Made by a program: the position numbers and the translations under genes. This document shows, piece by piece, positions 32,386 through 44,605 of a stretch of 64,000 bases of DNA. Numbering within the stretch: the stretch's first letter is position 1; every line of letters begins with the position of its first letter. This stretch comes from Rhizophagus irregularis (Eukaryota; Glomeromycota; Glomeromycetes; Glomerales; Glomeraceae): assembly GCF_026210795.1 (NCBI RefSeq), contig NC_089430.1, forward strand, positions 310,001-374,000, written 5' to 3'. The notes under the pieces are model-generated. The model was given only the letters and a program-made list of their open reading frames with translations. It searched no databases and was not told the DNA's origin.

Positions 32386-33003
32386 TGTTAATTGAATAAA
32401 ACTCTGACACAAAAATTTTTAAAATTATAATTCTTACCAAAAGATGATCTTTACAGGTATTATTGGGCTCTTTTTACTTTACTTAACAAGTTTTTATTTG
32501 CCATTTCTGTTTTAAATTGAATAAATTAATAAAATCAATTTTAAAAAGTAATTAACAAGTAGAATAAAATTAGTATAGTAAAAAACAAAAAAAAAACATC
32601 TCAAAAACTCTAAATCATAACTTACATTTTTATTTTGTATATATTTTTACTAAAAAAAAGAAGGAAATAAGGTTAAAAATAAATGAAAAAAGATTTTTCT
32701 TATTAATAAAAATTATTAATATTTGTTTTCTTACTTACTGATTAAAAAAAACCTGCTGTATATGCCTATAAACTTTTCTAAGTCACCTAACAAAAATCTG
32801 ATTGAAAAGTGATTGAAAAGTGATTGAAAAAGAAAGTAGTTGCCATTGTTATTTTTGAATAAACGTTAAAAATTTTTTTTTATTTTTTGATAGATTTAGA
32901 TCATCTGATTATGTAACACATACAATTTAAGCTTGTGAAACATAATTCTTGTTAAAATATGCAAATCTTTATGTTTGGCTAATTTCACGAATTGGCAGAT
33001 ATA

Positions 33004-33530
33004 AGCAGTATTAAGAAAAATTCGCAAGAATTTTCCTTGATACTGCTTAATTTTAAAATTAAAGCCTTAATACTAAATTAGTTAAATTAGAATTAAGCAC
33101 AATAAGCAGTATTAAGAAAAATTCGCAAGAATTTTCCTTGATACTGCTTAATTTTTAAATTAAAGCCTTAATACTAAATTAGTTAAATTAGAATTAAGCA
33201 GTATTAAGAAAAATTCGCAAGAATTTTCCTTGATACTGCTTAATTTTTAAATTAAAGCCTTAATACTAAATTAGTTAAATTAGAATTAAGCAGTATTAAG
33301 AAAAATTCGCAAGAATTTTCCTTGATACTGCTTAATTTTTAAATTAAAACCTTAATACTAAATTAGTTAAATTAGAATTAAGCAGTATTAAGAAAAATTC
33401 GCAAGAATTTTCCTTGATACTGCTTAATTTTTAAATTAAAACCTTAATACTAAATTAGTTAAATTAGAATTAAGTAGTATTAAGAAAAATTCATGAGAAT
33501 TTTCCTTAATACTGCTTAATTTTTAAATTA
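33004..33530. repeat. 92-bp hairpin satellite, six copies
   Basis: Unit starts near 33005, 33106, 33198, 33290, 33382 and 33474; the period is 92 apart from one 101-base step. Each unit holds AAGCAGTATTAAGAAAAATTC, a GCAA loop and the complement GAATTTTCCTTGATACTGCTT, forming a stem of about 20 pairs. Confidence 0.9.
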
Positions 33531-33732
33531 TAATTTATAAAAATGATTTATAATTGAGTTTTGAATTTAGTATTATCAATCGGACTTTGAACTTAAAAAT
33601 TAAACAGTATTAACAAAAATTCTTGTGAATTTTTTAATAATTGTGATTTTACATCAGTGAGTTTTTGGGTAGTACATATTAGCAGATACTAGTATTGTTT
33701 GATGCTTTAAAGTGTAGAAAAACTTACTCTAT

Positions 33733-35675
33733 CACACGTCAAATAAATAAAAATTGGCTGATTTTAGCTATATTTGTCCGATTTGTGACTTTTTACAGCC
33801 ATATTACCAATTCTTAACCATATTTTTCAGTTTTTTCACTATACAAAAAAATTGTATATACATTATGAAATATATATTTTTATAAAAAATTATATTGTAA
33901 TATTGAATTAAAATTTAAAAAATATTTTATTAAGCAATATTAAATAAAAAACTAATCTTAAATAATTAAATTTTAAACAAAATACATTAAGAATATAAAT
34001 TTACTTGTAATTTAATGTAATACGCACAATTATAAAAAATTAATAACTCCACAAATATTAACTGTGCCTTCATTAAAATAAATATTCAAGTAGATTCTAA
34101 GCTGCTGAACAATTTTTAATTAATAAAAGAAGTCGATTTACTTTGGCTAAAGTGCTTAAAATACGCTCTGAAGTAACAAAATGGAAAAAATAAAATTCGT
34201 AAATGAGTACCGTTGTGAAAATCGTGAATAACTCATCAAGTATTAACTGTACCTTCGTAAAAATTAATATCCAAGTAGTTTTTTGACCTGCTGAACAACT
34301 TTCAATTAATAAAAGAAGTCGATTTACTTTGACTAAAGTGCTCAAAATACGCTCTGAAGTGACAAAACGGAAAAAAATAAAATTCGTAAATGAGTACTGT
34401 TGTGAAAATCGTGAATAACTCATCAAGTATTAACTGTACCTTCGTGAAAATTAATATTCAAGTAGATTTTGACATGCTAAACAACTTTCAATTAATATAA
34501 GAAGTTGGTTTACTTTAGATAAAGTGCTCAAAATACGCTCTGAAGTAACAAAATGGAAAAAATAAAATTCGTAAATGAGTACCGTTGTGAAAATCGTGAA
34601 TAACTCATCAAGTATTAACTGTACCTTCGTAAAAATTAATATCCAAGTAGTTTTTGACCTGCTAAACAACTTTCAATTAATAAAAGAAGTCGATTTACTT
34701 TGACTAAAGTGCTCAAAATACGCTCTGAAGTGACAAAACGGAAAAAAATAAAATTCGTAAATGAGTACCATTGTGAAAATCGTGAATAACTCATCAAGTA
34801 TTAACTGTACCTTCGTGAAAATTAATATTCAAGTAGATTTTGACATGCTAAACAACTTTCAATTAATATAAGAAGTTGGTTTACTTTGGATAAAGTGCTC
34901 AAAATACGCTCTGAAGTGACAAAATAAAAAAATAAAAGTCGTGAATGAGTACTGTTGTGAAAATTGTAAATAACTCATCAAGTATTAACTTTACCTTCGT
35001 GAAAATTAATATCCAAGTAGATTTTAACCTGCCGAACAACTTACAATTAATATAAGAAGTTGATTTACTTTGGCTAAAGATCTCAAAATACGCTCTGAAG
35101 GTAAAAAAATTTGTAACTTAATACTACTGTATAATATAAAAAATGTAAATAATTCCAAAAATATTAACTGTACTTTTATGATCTTAACAGTTTTAAACTT
35201 ACTAAACTACTTTTAATTAAAAGAATAAGATTTACTTCAGCCAAAATGCTCAAACCATACTTTGAAATATATGTAAAAAAAATATAATATTTGTTTATAT
35301 TTTAAATTATGAGTTATTTAATTTAAATGTATTTATATTTAAGAAAAAAAATATTTTAATTCTATTTTATAAAGTATTTAAAAAGTATTTTAGTAAAGTT
35401 TTTAAGGAAAAAAAATAATTATAACTGAAATAAAAAAAAAATCTAAGTTAATAAATAAATATTAAACTGTAATACATAATCACATGTTATATATTAAAAT
35501 CGAAAAATCCTATTACAAATAACCAAAAATCGGCAATTTCATGTTAAAAATCAGAAATATTATATTAAAATCAAAAATGTTTATTAAAATCGGAAATATT
35601 ATATTAAAATTGCCAAAAAATCAGACAGCCATATTAAAAAGGGCAAAAATCTGATTTTTATTTATTTGACCTGTG
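33733..35675. mobile_element. Foldback element with CACANGTC ends and TAT target duplication
   Basis: The left end reads CACACGTCAAATAAATAAAA and the right end is the inverse of CACAGGTCAAATAAATAAAA; both are flanked by TAT. Subterminal sequence rich in TTGGCTGATTTT/CAGACAGCCAT motifs is also inverted. CAC ends with a three-base duplication recall CMC/EnSpm-type elements. No transposase is present; the core is a 186-bp satellite. Confidence 0.65.
34080..35225. repeat. 186-bp satellite inside the foldback element
   Basis: The landmark ACTCATCAAGTATTAACT occurs at 34231, 34418, 34603, 34789 and 34973, spacing 184-187, with decayed units at each end. Alternate units are more alike (TTGACCTGCT and TTGACATGCT types alternate), indicating duplication of dimers. 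Minus-strand translations of this array are artefacts. Confidence 0.85.
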
Positions 35676-35929
35676 TATATCTGTAGAAAATACGTTATAA
35701 ACGTATGAATTTTAATATACTGTAGAATAATATGTATACCGTATCCTTTATTTACAATATTTTTGTGAACCGTATACAAAATACTGATATACAGTAGAAA
35801 TGATATACGTTATAGACGTATGAATTTAATATACCGTATCACACAGTATGTTTACCGTATACTTTATTGTATTTTTTACTAAAAGTTAACTTCATAGTTC
35901 GAAAATCTTGGAACCAGATTAATAGATCT

Positions 35930-36720
35930 GCCACGCCACAAAGAAAACTAGTTAATATTTATATCAAAATGGTTTTTTTAATGCTAAAGACGGAGGCTAA
36001 CTCCAATGAGCTAATAGATTATTATAGGATAAAATTATCGACCACTATTATTCTCATGATCTTTTTCGTCCTAAGATTAATTGTGTGGAAAAACCAATTA
36101 AGGTTTGCAAAAGAGATTGCAAGTGTGATTTTATACTTACCATGATTACACTTACAAGATCCCGTGCACTATTTTCTTTACATCATGTGTTTAATAAATT
36201 GCCTAATAAACTAGTTCACTACATTGTATAATTAACATGTTCTTTTTTTTAGCATTCCAATAATACAATTAAATTAGCAGATTCTGGCCAATCATTTGAA
36301 AAAGGAAAGGGTTGTGATAATACTGAAGTATGGAGTGATACCTTACGTGAATCCTAAAATGCTTTATTAAACAATTCCATGTAAACTAAATGAAAAATCT
36401 GATATATAGTTTGGAGTTTTATTCTGGGAACTGGCCATCTCATTATTTATTAATGATCTTGAAATAACCACATTGCATTTGGAGAGCCAGTGCCAAACAC
36501 GAATGGTAAATTTTGCTGAACTATATCAAAGTGAGTGTAAGATTAACTTTAGAACAATGTCACCTTTTGTACTAGTACAAGTTTTATTTTGTTTGTCGCA
36601 ATCTAATTTTTTATCTATTTGAATAGAATGTTTGAAACAAGAACCAGATGAATTACCAAATATTTCCGAAATAAATGAAACACTTGGTAGTGTTGACAAT
36701 GATGAGTCTACCATTTCAAT
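35930..36720 (+). pseudogene. TKL-like kinase relic 1
   Basis: Plus-strand fragments in order: RFAKEIASVILYL (helix E region), a frameshift, a T-rich acceptor near 36252, then NTIKLADSGQSFEK where DSG replaces DFG, IPYVNPKML (APE region), NEKSDIY-stop-FGVLFWELA, and CLKQEPDELPNISEINETL from the last kinase helix. Stops and frameshifts break it at least four times and the HRD loop is unreadable. It belongs to the subgroup with NTIKLADFG-like motifs, related to the relic at 43840-44605. Confidence 0.6.
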
Positions 36721-37499
36721 TATGTTGTTTGTATACTAATTTCACAATATTCAATGACCATTTTTTAATGTAAACTTAGTTTACATCTTAGAATATGGTC
36801 ATTTGAAGTACAAAAATGTATAGTTTGCATATCAATAGTAACTCTTCATGAATGTGTTGTTATTCAAAAGTTTTTTAATGAACAAGCCTATAAACTCAAC
36901 TACTGAGAATTGAATGTAAACATCACAATTCACAAATGTTCGCTGATGATGGAATAATCCATTTTACATTAATTTCACGTAATAAGATATTTCTACTATG
37001 TCTACTGCAAAATGTGTTTCTCAAGTACTGTGACAATTATATCATTTTCAATTCTAAGTCCTGTTAGCTAACGTAAAGAGAGAGTTGATTGGTTTATGAT
37101 TAACAATGCTCAGCAATAATTTTATAGTGCATTTATATTTTGGTCAGCATATGAATAATTACCTTCGACATATAAAGGTAAAAATTAAAAAATTTTTCGA
37201 GGAAAATTTTTTTCAGCTTGATGCTGTACTGTACATAGTTCATTATTTACCATTCTTGCCATTCTTGTCTATTTATTACACAATACAGTAGCTAATAATC
37301 GGCTGTTACGGAATTAAAAAGAAAAAAGTTATTAAATCATGTAGTTCTTGCCCAGATCTGCATTGGAAAAACAAATAATTTTTTGGATTTGATAATAGTC
37401 ACATGCAATGTAACAATAATAATAATCATAAATAAGTACTGGGATCTTTGAAGAAGCTTATAAATAATACAATGTTTCTTGAAAATTGTAAGAATTGTA

Positions 37500-38945
37500 G
37501 TAAAAAAATATGATGATAAATTTTCTAAATGGTGCAAATCATGTCAAATGATTAATTTAAAAGAAAATTGGACTAATTATACTTAATTATAGTAGCGGAA
37601 ATGATGAAATTGACGATTTAATTCTGCTAAAGATGATTATTCTACAATATATTCAGCAATATGGAAGGGGTAATCCATTATATTATGATTTAAATGAAAA
37701 TATACATAAAAGGAGTCAAGTTAATAAGAAAGTCAATTTAAAATGTTTATAAAATTCACGTGAAATTGCCTATGAATTTTTAGATAATATATATAAATTA
37801 TTTATTTTCTAAACTTATTAAAAAGCGGGACAATAATTTTTTATTTGATTTTTATAGGTTAAATCATATTATTCAATTGATAAACAATGTTTACTTAAAA
37901 TATTATGGCCAGTTACAAAAAATTATATTGTGATTAATTGTGAAAAATATGGTAAACGATATACAAATTTAAGGAATAATTGGTGTAACCATGTCAAATA
38001 AATTTAAGGAAAAATTGCAATATAAGTGGAAATGAAAAATTGATAATTTGATTCAAGAGATACAATTAGAAACTAATTATTATTGTGACATAATAATTGA
38101 ATGGATACCATATGATCATTAAAGAAATAGGTAAAGGTGGGTTTTCTACAGTATGTGTACGTAAAAGGATCATAGTCTGAATACAAAAGATTTTATTATG
38201 CAAAGGTGGAGATTTTATAACTGGTTAACTAAAAACTATATTGAATTTAATTGGCATTCCAAAATAAAATTTTTACTAGATCTTGTTAAAGGCCTTACCG
38301 CCTTGATATTATTCATCAAAAAACAAATGGTTCATCATGATTTTCATATAGGATATATATTAGCAAAAATTACTGATTTAGAATCAGAAATTGAGTTTAC
38401 TTATTTCAGATATAAGGTTATGTAGAAAAGCTGATAATTTGGATAAAACAAAATTTTATGGAGTTATGCCTTATGTAACTCCTGAAATGTTAAGAGGAAA
38501 TCCTTACACTCAAGCTGCGGATATATATAATTTTGCTATTGTTTTGCCTGAAAAACAACCTTTTGGCAATTACACACATGATGAATATCTAGCACTAGAC
38601 ATATATCACGGAATTAGACCTGAAATAAATGAGCAAGAAGCGCCAAAATGTTACATTAACTTGATGAATAAGTGTTGGAATTCAAATCCAGATAATAAAC
38701 CAAATGTTATTGAATTAAAAGAATCATTTAATCTATTCAGAGATTCAACTGATAATTATCATATGGAAATGCGTTTGAGAGATGATGAAACAATTCAAAG
38801 AAGCAGAGGAAAATAGAAAACAAATCTATCATTTATTGAAAACATCAAGTCATCTACTCATCCACAAGCTATTTATACATCTTGGTTACTTAATCCTTTA
38901 TGGATAATCTTCCAAGATACAACAATGATGAGAGCAAATGTCTAA
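37500..38945 (+). pseudogene. TKL-like kinase relic 2
   Basis: Fragments in family order: YDDKFSKWCKSCQMINLKEN (Cys motif), a second similar Cys-motif block near 37930-37990, FDSRD/IQEIQLETNYYCDIIIEWI near 38050-38108, IKEIGKGGFSTV (glycine loop) near 38128, LDLVKGLTALILF, MVHHDFHIGYIL (HRD altered to HHD, N altered to Y), LISDIRLCRKAD, YGVMPYVTPEMLRG, ADIYNFAIV followed by a deletion, CWNSNPDNKPN, and HPQAIYTS-like tail debris near 38860. At least three frameshifts and an internal deletion of the helix-F region. Two N-terminal modules suggest an old tandem duplication. Confidence 0.7.
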
Positions 38946-39757
38946 ACTGTATAATCTAAAATTAAAATTCATATGGTTCATTAATTAGAATGAGAGAAAT
39001 TTTTTATACTTTATTAATATTACCATTATTTAGTTTTTTTTAACATTGATATATGTAGTTATAAATTCCGACTAATAATTAAATATTATTTGTGGTATTA
39101 AATGGAATCTAGACTCCTTGAATATTAATAAATCACAATTTGTTTTCATTCTAACTGTTTTAACTTGTGAATTTAAATATTGAGTGAAGAAATGCGGTGT
39201 TTATGTAAAAGAAGTAATAACTACAGTAATAATCTATTGCAAAAATACTGTATTAGTACCATTACCATTCCTTTTATTCCTTATTTAAACAGTCAGCGAG
39301 TGGGTTTGTCTCTCCTACAAAGTTATTTATAGTACTGTTATAATCATTGTTATGTCAAAGAATCATAGTTATGAAATTGAAGTATTAAAAAAAGTGAACC
39401 AATATATTAAGGACAAAAAGATATGAAATCAAAGTAAAACATCAAAAGATACGAAAGACTAAAGCATAAATAAAAGCAAAAATAAAAACAAAAGCCAACC
39501 ATTAAAAGATGCGAGCCAGAGTATAAAAGAAAACAAAGCCCAAAACCATCCCTATAAAAATTTTATTCGTTATTTCTGTAAGTAAATAATTCAAAATTCC
39601 ATGATATAAGGTTATTAATTCTGGAAATATTAGCCTTTTATGGAAATCAATGATGTCATAATCATGGCGTAGTACTTAGAAATCAATAAAGCGTGTAAAG
39701 TTCGTGTTTAAGATCTTCTATACGCGTTAATTTTTCACCTTTTGATAAAAGATAAAC
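38946..39757. other. Intergenic spacer upstream of the CRN gene
   Basis: AT-rich, no coding signal. An A-rich stretch at 39420-39550 has repeated AAAGCATAAATAAAAGC-like words. It must hold the promoter of the plus-strand CRN gene, but no specific site is recognised. Confidence 0.4.
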
Positions 39758-42545
39758 ATGGTCAAATATCAAGGTTATTCTGGTGAGTCTTGCAAATAGC
39801 ACTTTAACACAGTAAAAAATTTTTCAGCTTATAACTGAGATTTTAATTCTAGCGCTCATCTCTTATTTGAGAAGTCAAGCAAAATGGTCATTTCGTGGAT
39901 TCCTGGTTCTTTATCGTGAAGTTATTGTTTCCTCATCCTTCTTCAAAAGACTGGCGTGAACTGAACAAAACCTGGGTTGACCGATTCTTAGGAGCTGCAA
40001 AAAAGTTATCAGATAAAAAAATTTTTGCAGATTTAACAGAAAAGGTGCGTTTCTTATATTGCAATGGAAGGGTAACTCCTAGTTTACGCTTATTTTGAGT
40101 TACCAGAGTTTTGCTCAGAAGAATAATTGTATTTTGAATTACTGGCGTTTTGCTAGGAGAATTACTGTATTTGACAGCTTGGTAACCACTCCAAGTCCTC
40201 AATATGGGCGCCCTAACTTTGTTGTTAATAAAGATCTATTGATTCTGGATGAGGAATCAATTACTCTTTCCTTTATTATTACTAGATAAAAAATTGCACT
40301 GCTAAAATTATTACTTTCACAACAGGTAAAATCAGAAAGTAAAGGGCATCGGTTAAAGCCATATTGGAAGGGAGTGATCACAGAGAATAAGACGGTAAGT
40401 AATATATAAAATTTTTTGCATAACTTACTAGACTAAACCTACTTACTATTATAGGAATTCAAAAAGAGGAAACAAGAAAATAAAGAAAACATTGGTAATA
40501 AATTTAGTCAATACAACATATATTTTCTTTTTTTGTCTTTATTGTTAATATCCCAAATCTTAATTATATCACTAATTTAGATTCTGAGGGAAGAAGAAAA
40601 TCTACGAAAAGATGTAAGAATGTATAATATAATATTTTTATTATTAAGGTCTCTGGCAGTACCCATTCTTACAATATTTAATAGTACCATATCCTAGTAT
40701 CAGAAGTTGGGCAACCAACGGAATTATCAGTCCAGATCAAAGAGATAAGTACTACTACGCAGATCCAGCTAAAACAAATACAGAATTGCTGAATTCCATA
40801 TTAGAGGGCAAGTTTGTGGCACTTCACGGCCCACGGTCATCCGGTAAAACAACACGAGTGTATCGAATTATGCAGCAGTTGACGGAGCATCATGACTGTT
40901 GCTGTTTCTAGTAAATATTCTCTCAATAATTAATAACGTACAACTGTTGACATATGCTGATTGTTTTCTTTCTACAGCTTCACCCTGCAAAATGTCAATA
41001 TGGACACTAATGAAAAATGCTTCTGGCTTGATATAGGGAGAAGCCTACAAATATGTAATGATTCTTTTTTTAACCGTTTAGATACTATCGAGTCTGGAAG
41101 CGATTTTGCTGTTGCATTCAATGAGTGGAAGTCTGTTGTTATCTTCATAGACGAGTTTGACAGATTGTACGGCACAATTGACAAGGTTCATGATGAATTC
41201 CTTGGTTGCTTCCGTACCATTAAACATGCCATGAGCATGAATGTGAATTATCCTATCCTTTCAGTAATCATTGTTGGTACTTTTGGAATCCTTGAGCTGA
41301 ATTCAAGTAATACTTATGATTCACCATTTAATGTTCGGGACCCTTTTCAGAATCCTAATTTATCCGAAGAGCAGGTGCAAAGACTTTTTGAAGAATTTGG
41401 ATCGGAACATAAACTTAATGTGGAATCTAAAGTCATTGAAGACATATACTTGCAGACAAACGGGTATGTTTCATAGAGCAATTTTAAATAATTAAAATCT
41501 TATAAATCATCCTATGTTTTATTTTAATAGGCATGCTAGTATGGTATGTCTTTGCGGAAATTTAATTGAAAAGATTAAATTACCAGATAATGATGATAAT
41601 TTTAGTTTCGCATCCTGGAAAAATTTGTTATTCACGTCATTGAATAAAAACATTTATGGTTATGTTGTCTTTGAGAGGATGTTAACAGATCTGCTTAAAG
41701 AGGAATCAAGGCCTACTGTAGACCTTTTACGATTGCAATTTTTGCCAAACTTAGGTCCAGTGACCATCACAAGATCCAAAGATTTGATCCATGCACATAA
41801 CCTTGTCAGACAAGGAATTTTGATAGTTGTAGAGGATCAAATCAACACTTTCATGGTGGCCTCGCCACTTATACGTTCTGTGATTTTACGTTATGTACTG
41901 CCTGATATCTTCAAGTTTTGTCCATCAACAGAAATACCAAAACGCACAGATCACAACATAGATATGCTTAGAGCTCTAAGTGATGCCGTTCGTGTTTTTG
42001 ATAAAGAAAACATAGAATTGGCAGCTTTGCATTCGTATAAAACAGCACAAGTGCCTGTTGGGGGATGTTCTAATGTATTGGTTCCTCGAGAAAGTGTATA
42101 CCAACAGCAGCTTGCTGGCACTTTCACAAATTGGATATCATCAATAGGGTTCGAAGTTATGAGTCAATACCATATTATAAAAAGAAAAAAACACTCTTAT
42201 AGTGACTTGGTGATAACGGCACCTTCAAGTTGGCCTGGAAAACCAACAGTAATACTTGAACTCCTTGCAACTTCAACTCAAAAGGAATTGGATGAACATT
42301 TTGAACGAACTCTGAAATATTCCCAATTACTTAAGAGGAGTCTCTGTATTCGTGACATTTGGACGGTACATTTCACATGCGAAGATGAACCAAACCATCA
42401 TTGGCCAACTAAAGAACAGCGAAAAAAAGGGTTGAATGCTATAATGTTTTGGCATAATCGTGATTTCACAAGTGTTTATATGAGTGCTTGTTATAACGAT
42501 GAAAATGGCAATATGATAGATATTACAAAGGAATATATTATGTGA
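39758..42545 (+). CDS. Crinkler (CRN)-type P-loop NTPase with PD-(D/E)XK-like C-terminus
   Basis: Exons: 39758-39782 (MVKYQGYS), 39853-40044, 40326-40394, 40455-40494, 40581-40613, 40649-40910, 40978-41463, 41531-42545. From 40326 on, all phases agree. Walker A is GPRSSGKTT (near 40834), Walker B VVIFIDEFD (near 41137-41163). The last 130 residues carry SDLVITAP and TVILELLAT, the D..E layout of a restriction-endonuclease-like fold, although the usual lysine after E is replaced. CRN proteins pair such NTPase and nuclease domains and include secreted or nuclear-targeted host effectors in oomycetes and AM fungi. In exon 2 a one-base shift is needed near 39910-39925 between WSFRGFLVLYRE and PHPSSKDWRELNKTW, so either the 5' end is damaged or the start lies elsewhere. 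The 35-base intron 40614-40648 is unusually short. No header domain or signal peptide is evident. Confidence 0.75.
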
Positions 42546-43839
42546 TAGGAAATAGAAAATGTGAAATTAGGTTTATAATCATTACAATGGTAGGTGATAT
42601 AGTATTTATTTTAGGCTAATATAATGCCTTTATTATCCAAATTATATCTAAGTTTAGCTAAAAGATCAGAGTTATAATTTTGATTCTAACATTGATACGC
42701 TCTTGTAGATTTCAAGACTCTAATATGCCTATGGATGTGATAATAAGAAATATTCGGTGAGAAAAATAATCATAAAAATATTTCACAACTTCATTTCTTC
42801 CAACAAAGACGAATCTGAAACTTGTTGGATGCCAAAGTGCAGGAGAACATTGCATAAGTATGGCACCTTTTGTTGCACACGTTAATTAACATCATCTTTT
42901 ATTTTCTATTATTTTTGCTATCAAATCTATTAGAAGCTTTTACAAGAATATTTTCAAACGGTATCAGTCATTACATACAGGAACATATTGATATTATGGG
43001 GTAAAACTATCAGAAAATTATTGCCGAAGCTCTTCGAAAAAAATGTTTCGTCTCTTTCAGAGGACCGCAGCAAAGACTCGCAGTCACGTGATCTGGAAGA
43101 AAAAAGGAGCAAAGAAAGAACAAATATCAGATGGTACCAGCGCTCTACACACCAAAGTTTCTATACGGGAAATTCAGATTTCAAGTAACACTTTACCCAC
43201 TTTAGATATATTCAATAAAATAAAGAAATTTCCCCAGATTAATACTTAACCGTTTGCTTTGCCACTTGGCGGAAGAAACTAATCAACACATATAGCGTTG
43301 CTCCAATTTAAAAGATGCAATTTAATCAGTTTTTGCACGCCTAGCACAACTTCTGGCAATGTTGGTCCAACTAAATGGTTTTACTGCTCATTTGTGTCCA
43401 TGACACAATTAAATATTCTCCTACTTTTAATTGGGCTTTTACCAACAAACCAATATCTACCGAGGCTTTATTACTACTCCGATCTTATGTCATGATCTAA
43501 CTAAAATCTTAAAGCACATATTTCATCACGCAAACAAATTATTATCACTCTATTTAAATGTTTAGAATCCTCATGTTTGGAATGTAAATTTGGAAACAAT
43601 GTTCCTTACAATGGAAAAAACAATTTATTGATTACCGTTAAAAATCACAACACGCAGAAATTTTACGAATAGATACCAACGCATCACTATCCTTGACTCA
43701 ACAAACAGGTAATCGATCACGCATCAAGACTTTTTGAATATTGTAGCCCTCAACATGGCTTTAGGAATTATAAAAATCAAGTTGGCCTGCTCTTTATTTT
43801 ATTTCATCCTCCAATTTTTTACATCGGCTAATTTGATAG
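42546..43839. other. Intergenic, unrecognised
   Basis: Two overlapping short plus-strand frames (42988-43188 and 43043-43249) lie in a patch of more balanced base composition with basic, Ser-rich translation; they show no domain and neither can be preferred. Coding-like debris may continue to about 43500. Nothing supported. Confidence 0.35.
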
Positions 43840-44605
43840 TGTTTTGATGAACCAATACATTGCCGGAGTGCTATTCAAAAAGAATATGTATATATATTAA
43901 ATTTATGGAATACGTCATAATTTCTTAAATTTATTTGAAGTAAAATATTACCAAATCGTGGTGTACTATTCCCTCGCTATGTAAGCATAATACAGCAGAA
44001 GCTAACTGATACGCCAAGTTATATTTATCATTCCAAGTAAGATTATGGAAGTTTTTCTTCAAATAATTTCTAAGAGAACCACCATCGGCATATTCCATTA
44101 CTAACATGTAATTTTTTAATTGACCGTTATGATTTTCGAATAATTAATTACAACTGAAAGTCTTACAATGTCCAATTCTAAATATTATTAATAGTATATA
44201 TATCATACCTGGTCCGAACTTTGTAATTCCATAGAAACTAATAATATTATTGTGAAATTGTATTAAAAGTTGGAGTTTAATCTAAATTTCAAAAATATAA
44301 ATTATTTAATAGAAAAGTAAATATATAAAAATAACATCCATTACGTTCATATAGTATTACCTCATTGACAATTTCTTTAAAGTGACATCATTTAAATTAA
44401 AGAAAGATTTCAAAGCTAAATATTGACCTAGATTTTTCCATTTTGCACGATAAACTTTTCCAAAAGCGCCAGAACCAATTTCTTGTATATTACTAAAATG
44501 TTTATATTCATAATATTTAAAATATTCTTTATCAATAGCATCATCAATCCATTTGACCTATTCGCTTGTACTTTCTGCACCTTGAATTTCGATATATTGA
44601 GACAT
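43840..44605 (-). pseudogene. TKL-like kinase relic 3
   Basis: From ATG at 44605 the minus strand reads MSQYIEIQGAESTSE then TAG, and continues WIDDAIDKEYFKYYEYKHF, IQEIGSGAFGKVYRAKW (glycine loop) and YLALKSFF (beta-3 lysine). A one-base deletion precedes an EIVNE block and an intron. Further exons give IISFYGITKF, NYMLVMEYADGGSLRNYLKK, LCLHSEGIVHHDL, an intron, and HSGNVLVHQNTIKLADV, where coding stops without DFG or APE. The nonsense codon, frameshift and 3' truncation make it non-functional. The HHDLHSGN loop differs from the HRD of the intact genes. Confidence 0.7.

Larger units (their letters stand above)
30296..35880. repeat. Composite repeat block bordered by CGTAT/ATACG-rich ends
   Basis: 30296-30690 and 35690-35880 are both dense in ACGGTAT, ACCGTAT, ACAGTAT and TACTGTAT motifs and are roughly inverted relative to one another (TATACGGTTAGTATACTGTA against TATACGGTAAACATACTGTG). 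The interior is filled by satellites and at least one complete foldback element. It may be one large element opened by later insertions. The borders are too degenerate to fix exact ends. Confidence 0.4.

Noticed and set aside
34097-34669. Minus-strand frames of 109 and 72 codons repeating YEFYFFHFVTSERILSTL
   Set aside because: They follow the 186-bp satellite period and exist only because the unit is a multiple of three.
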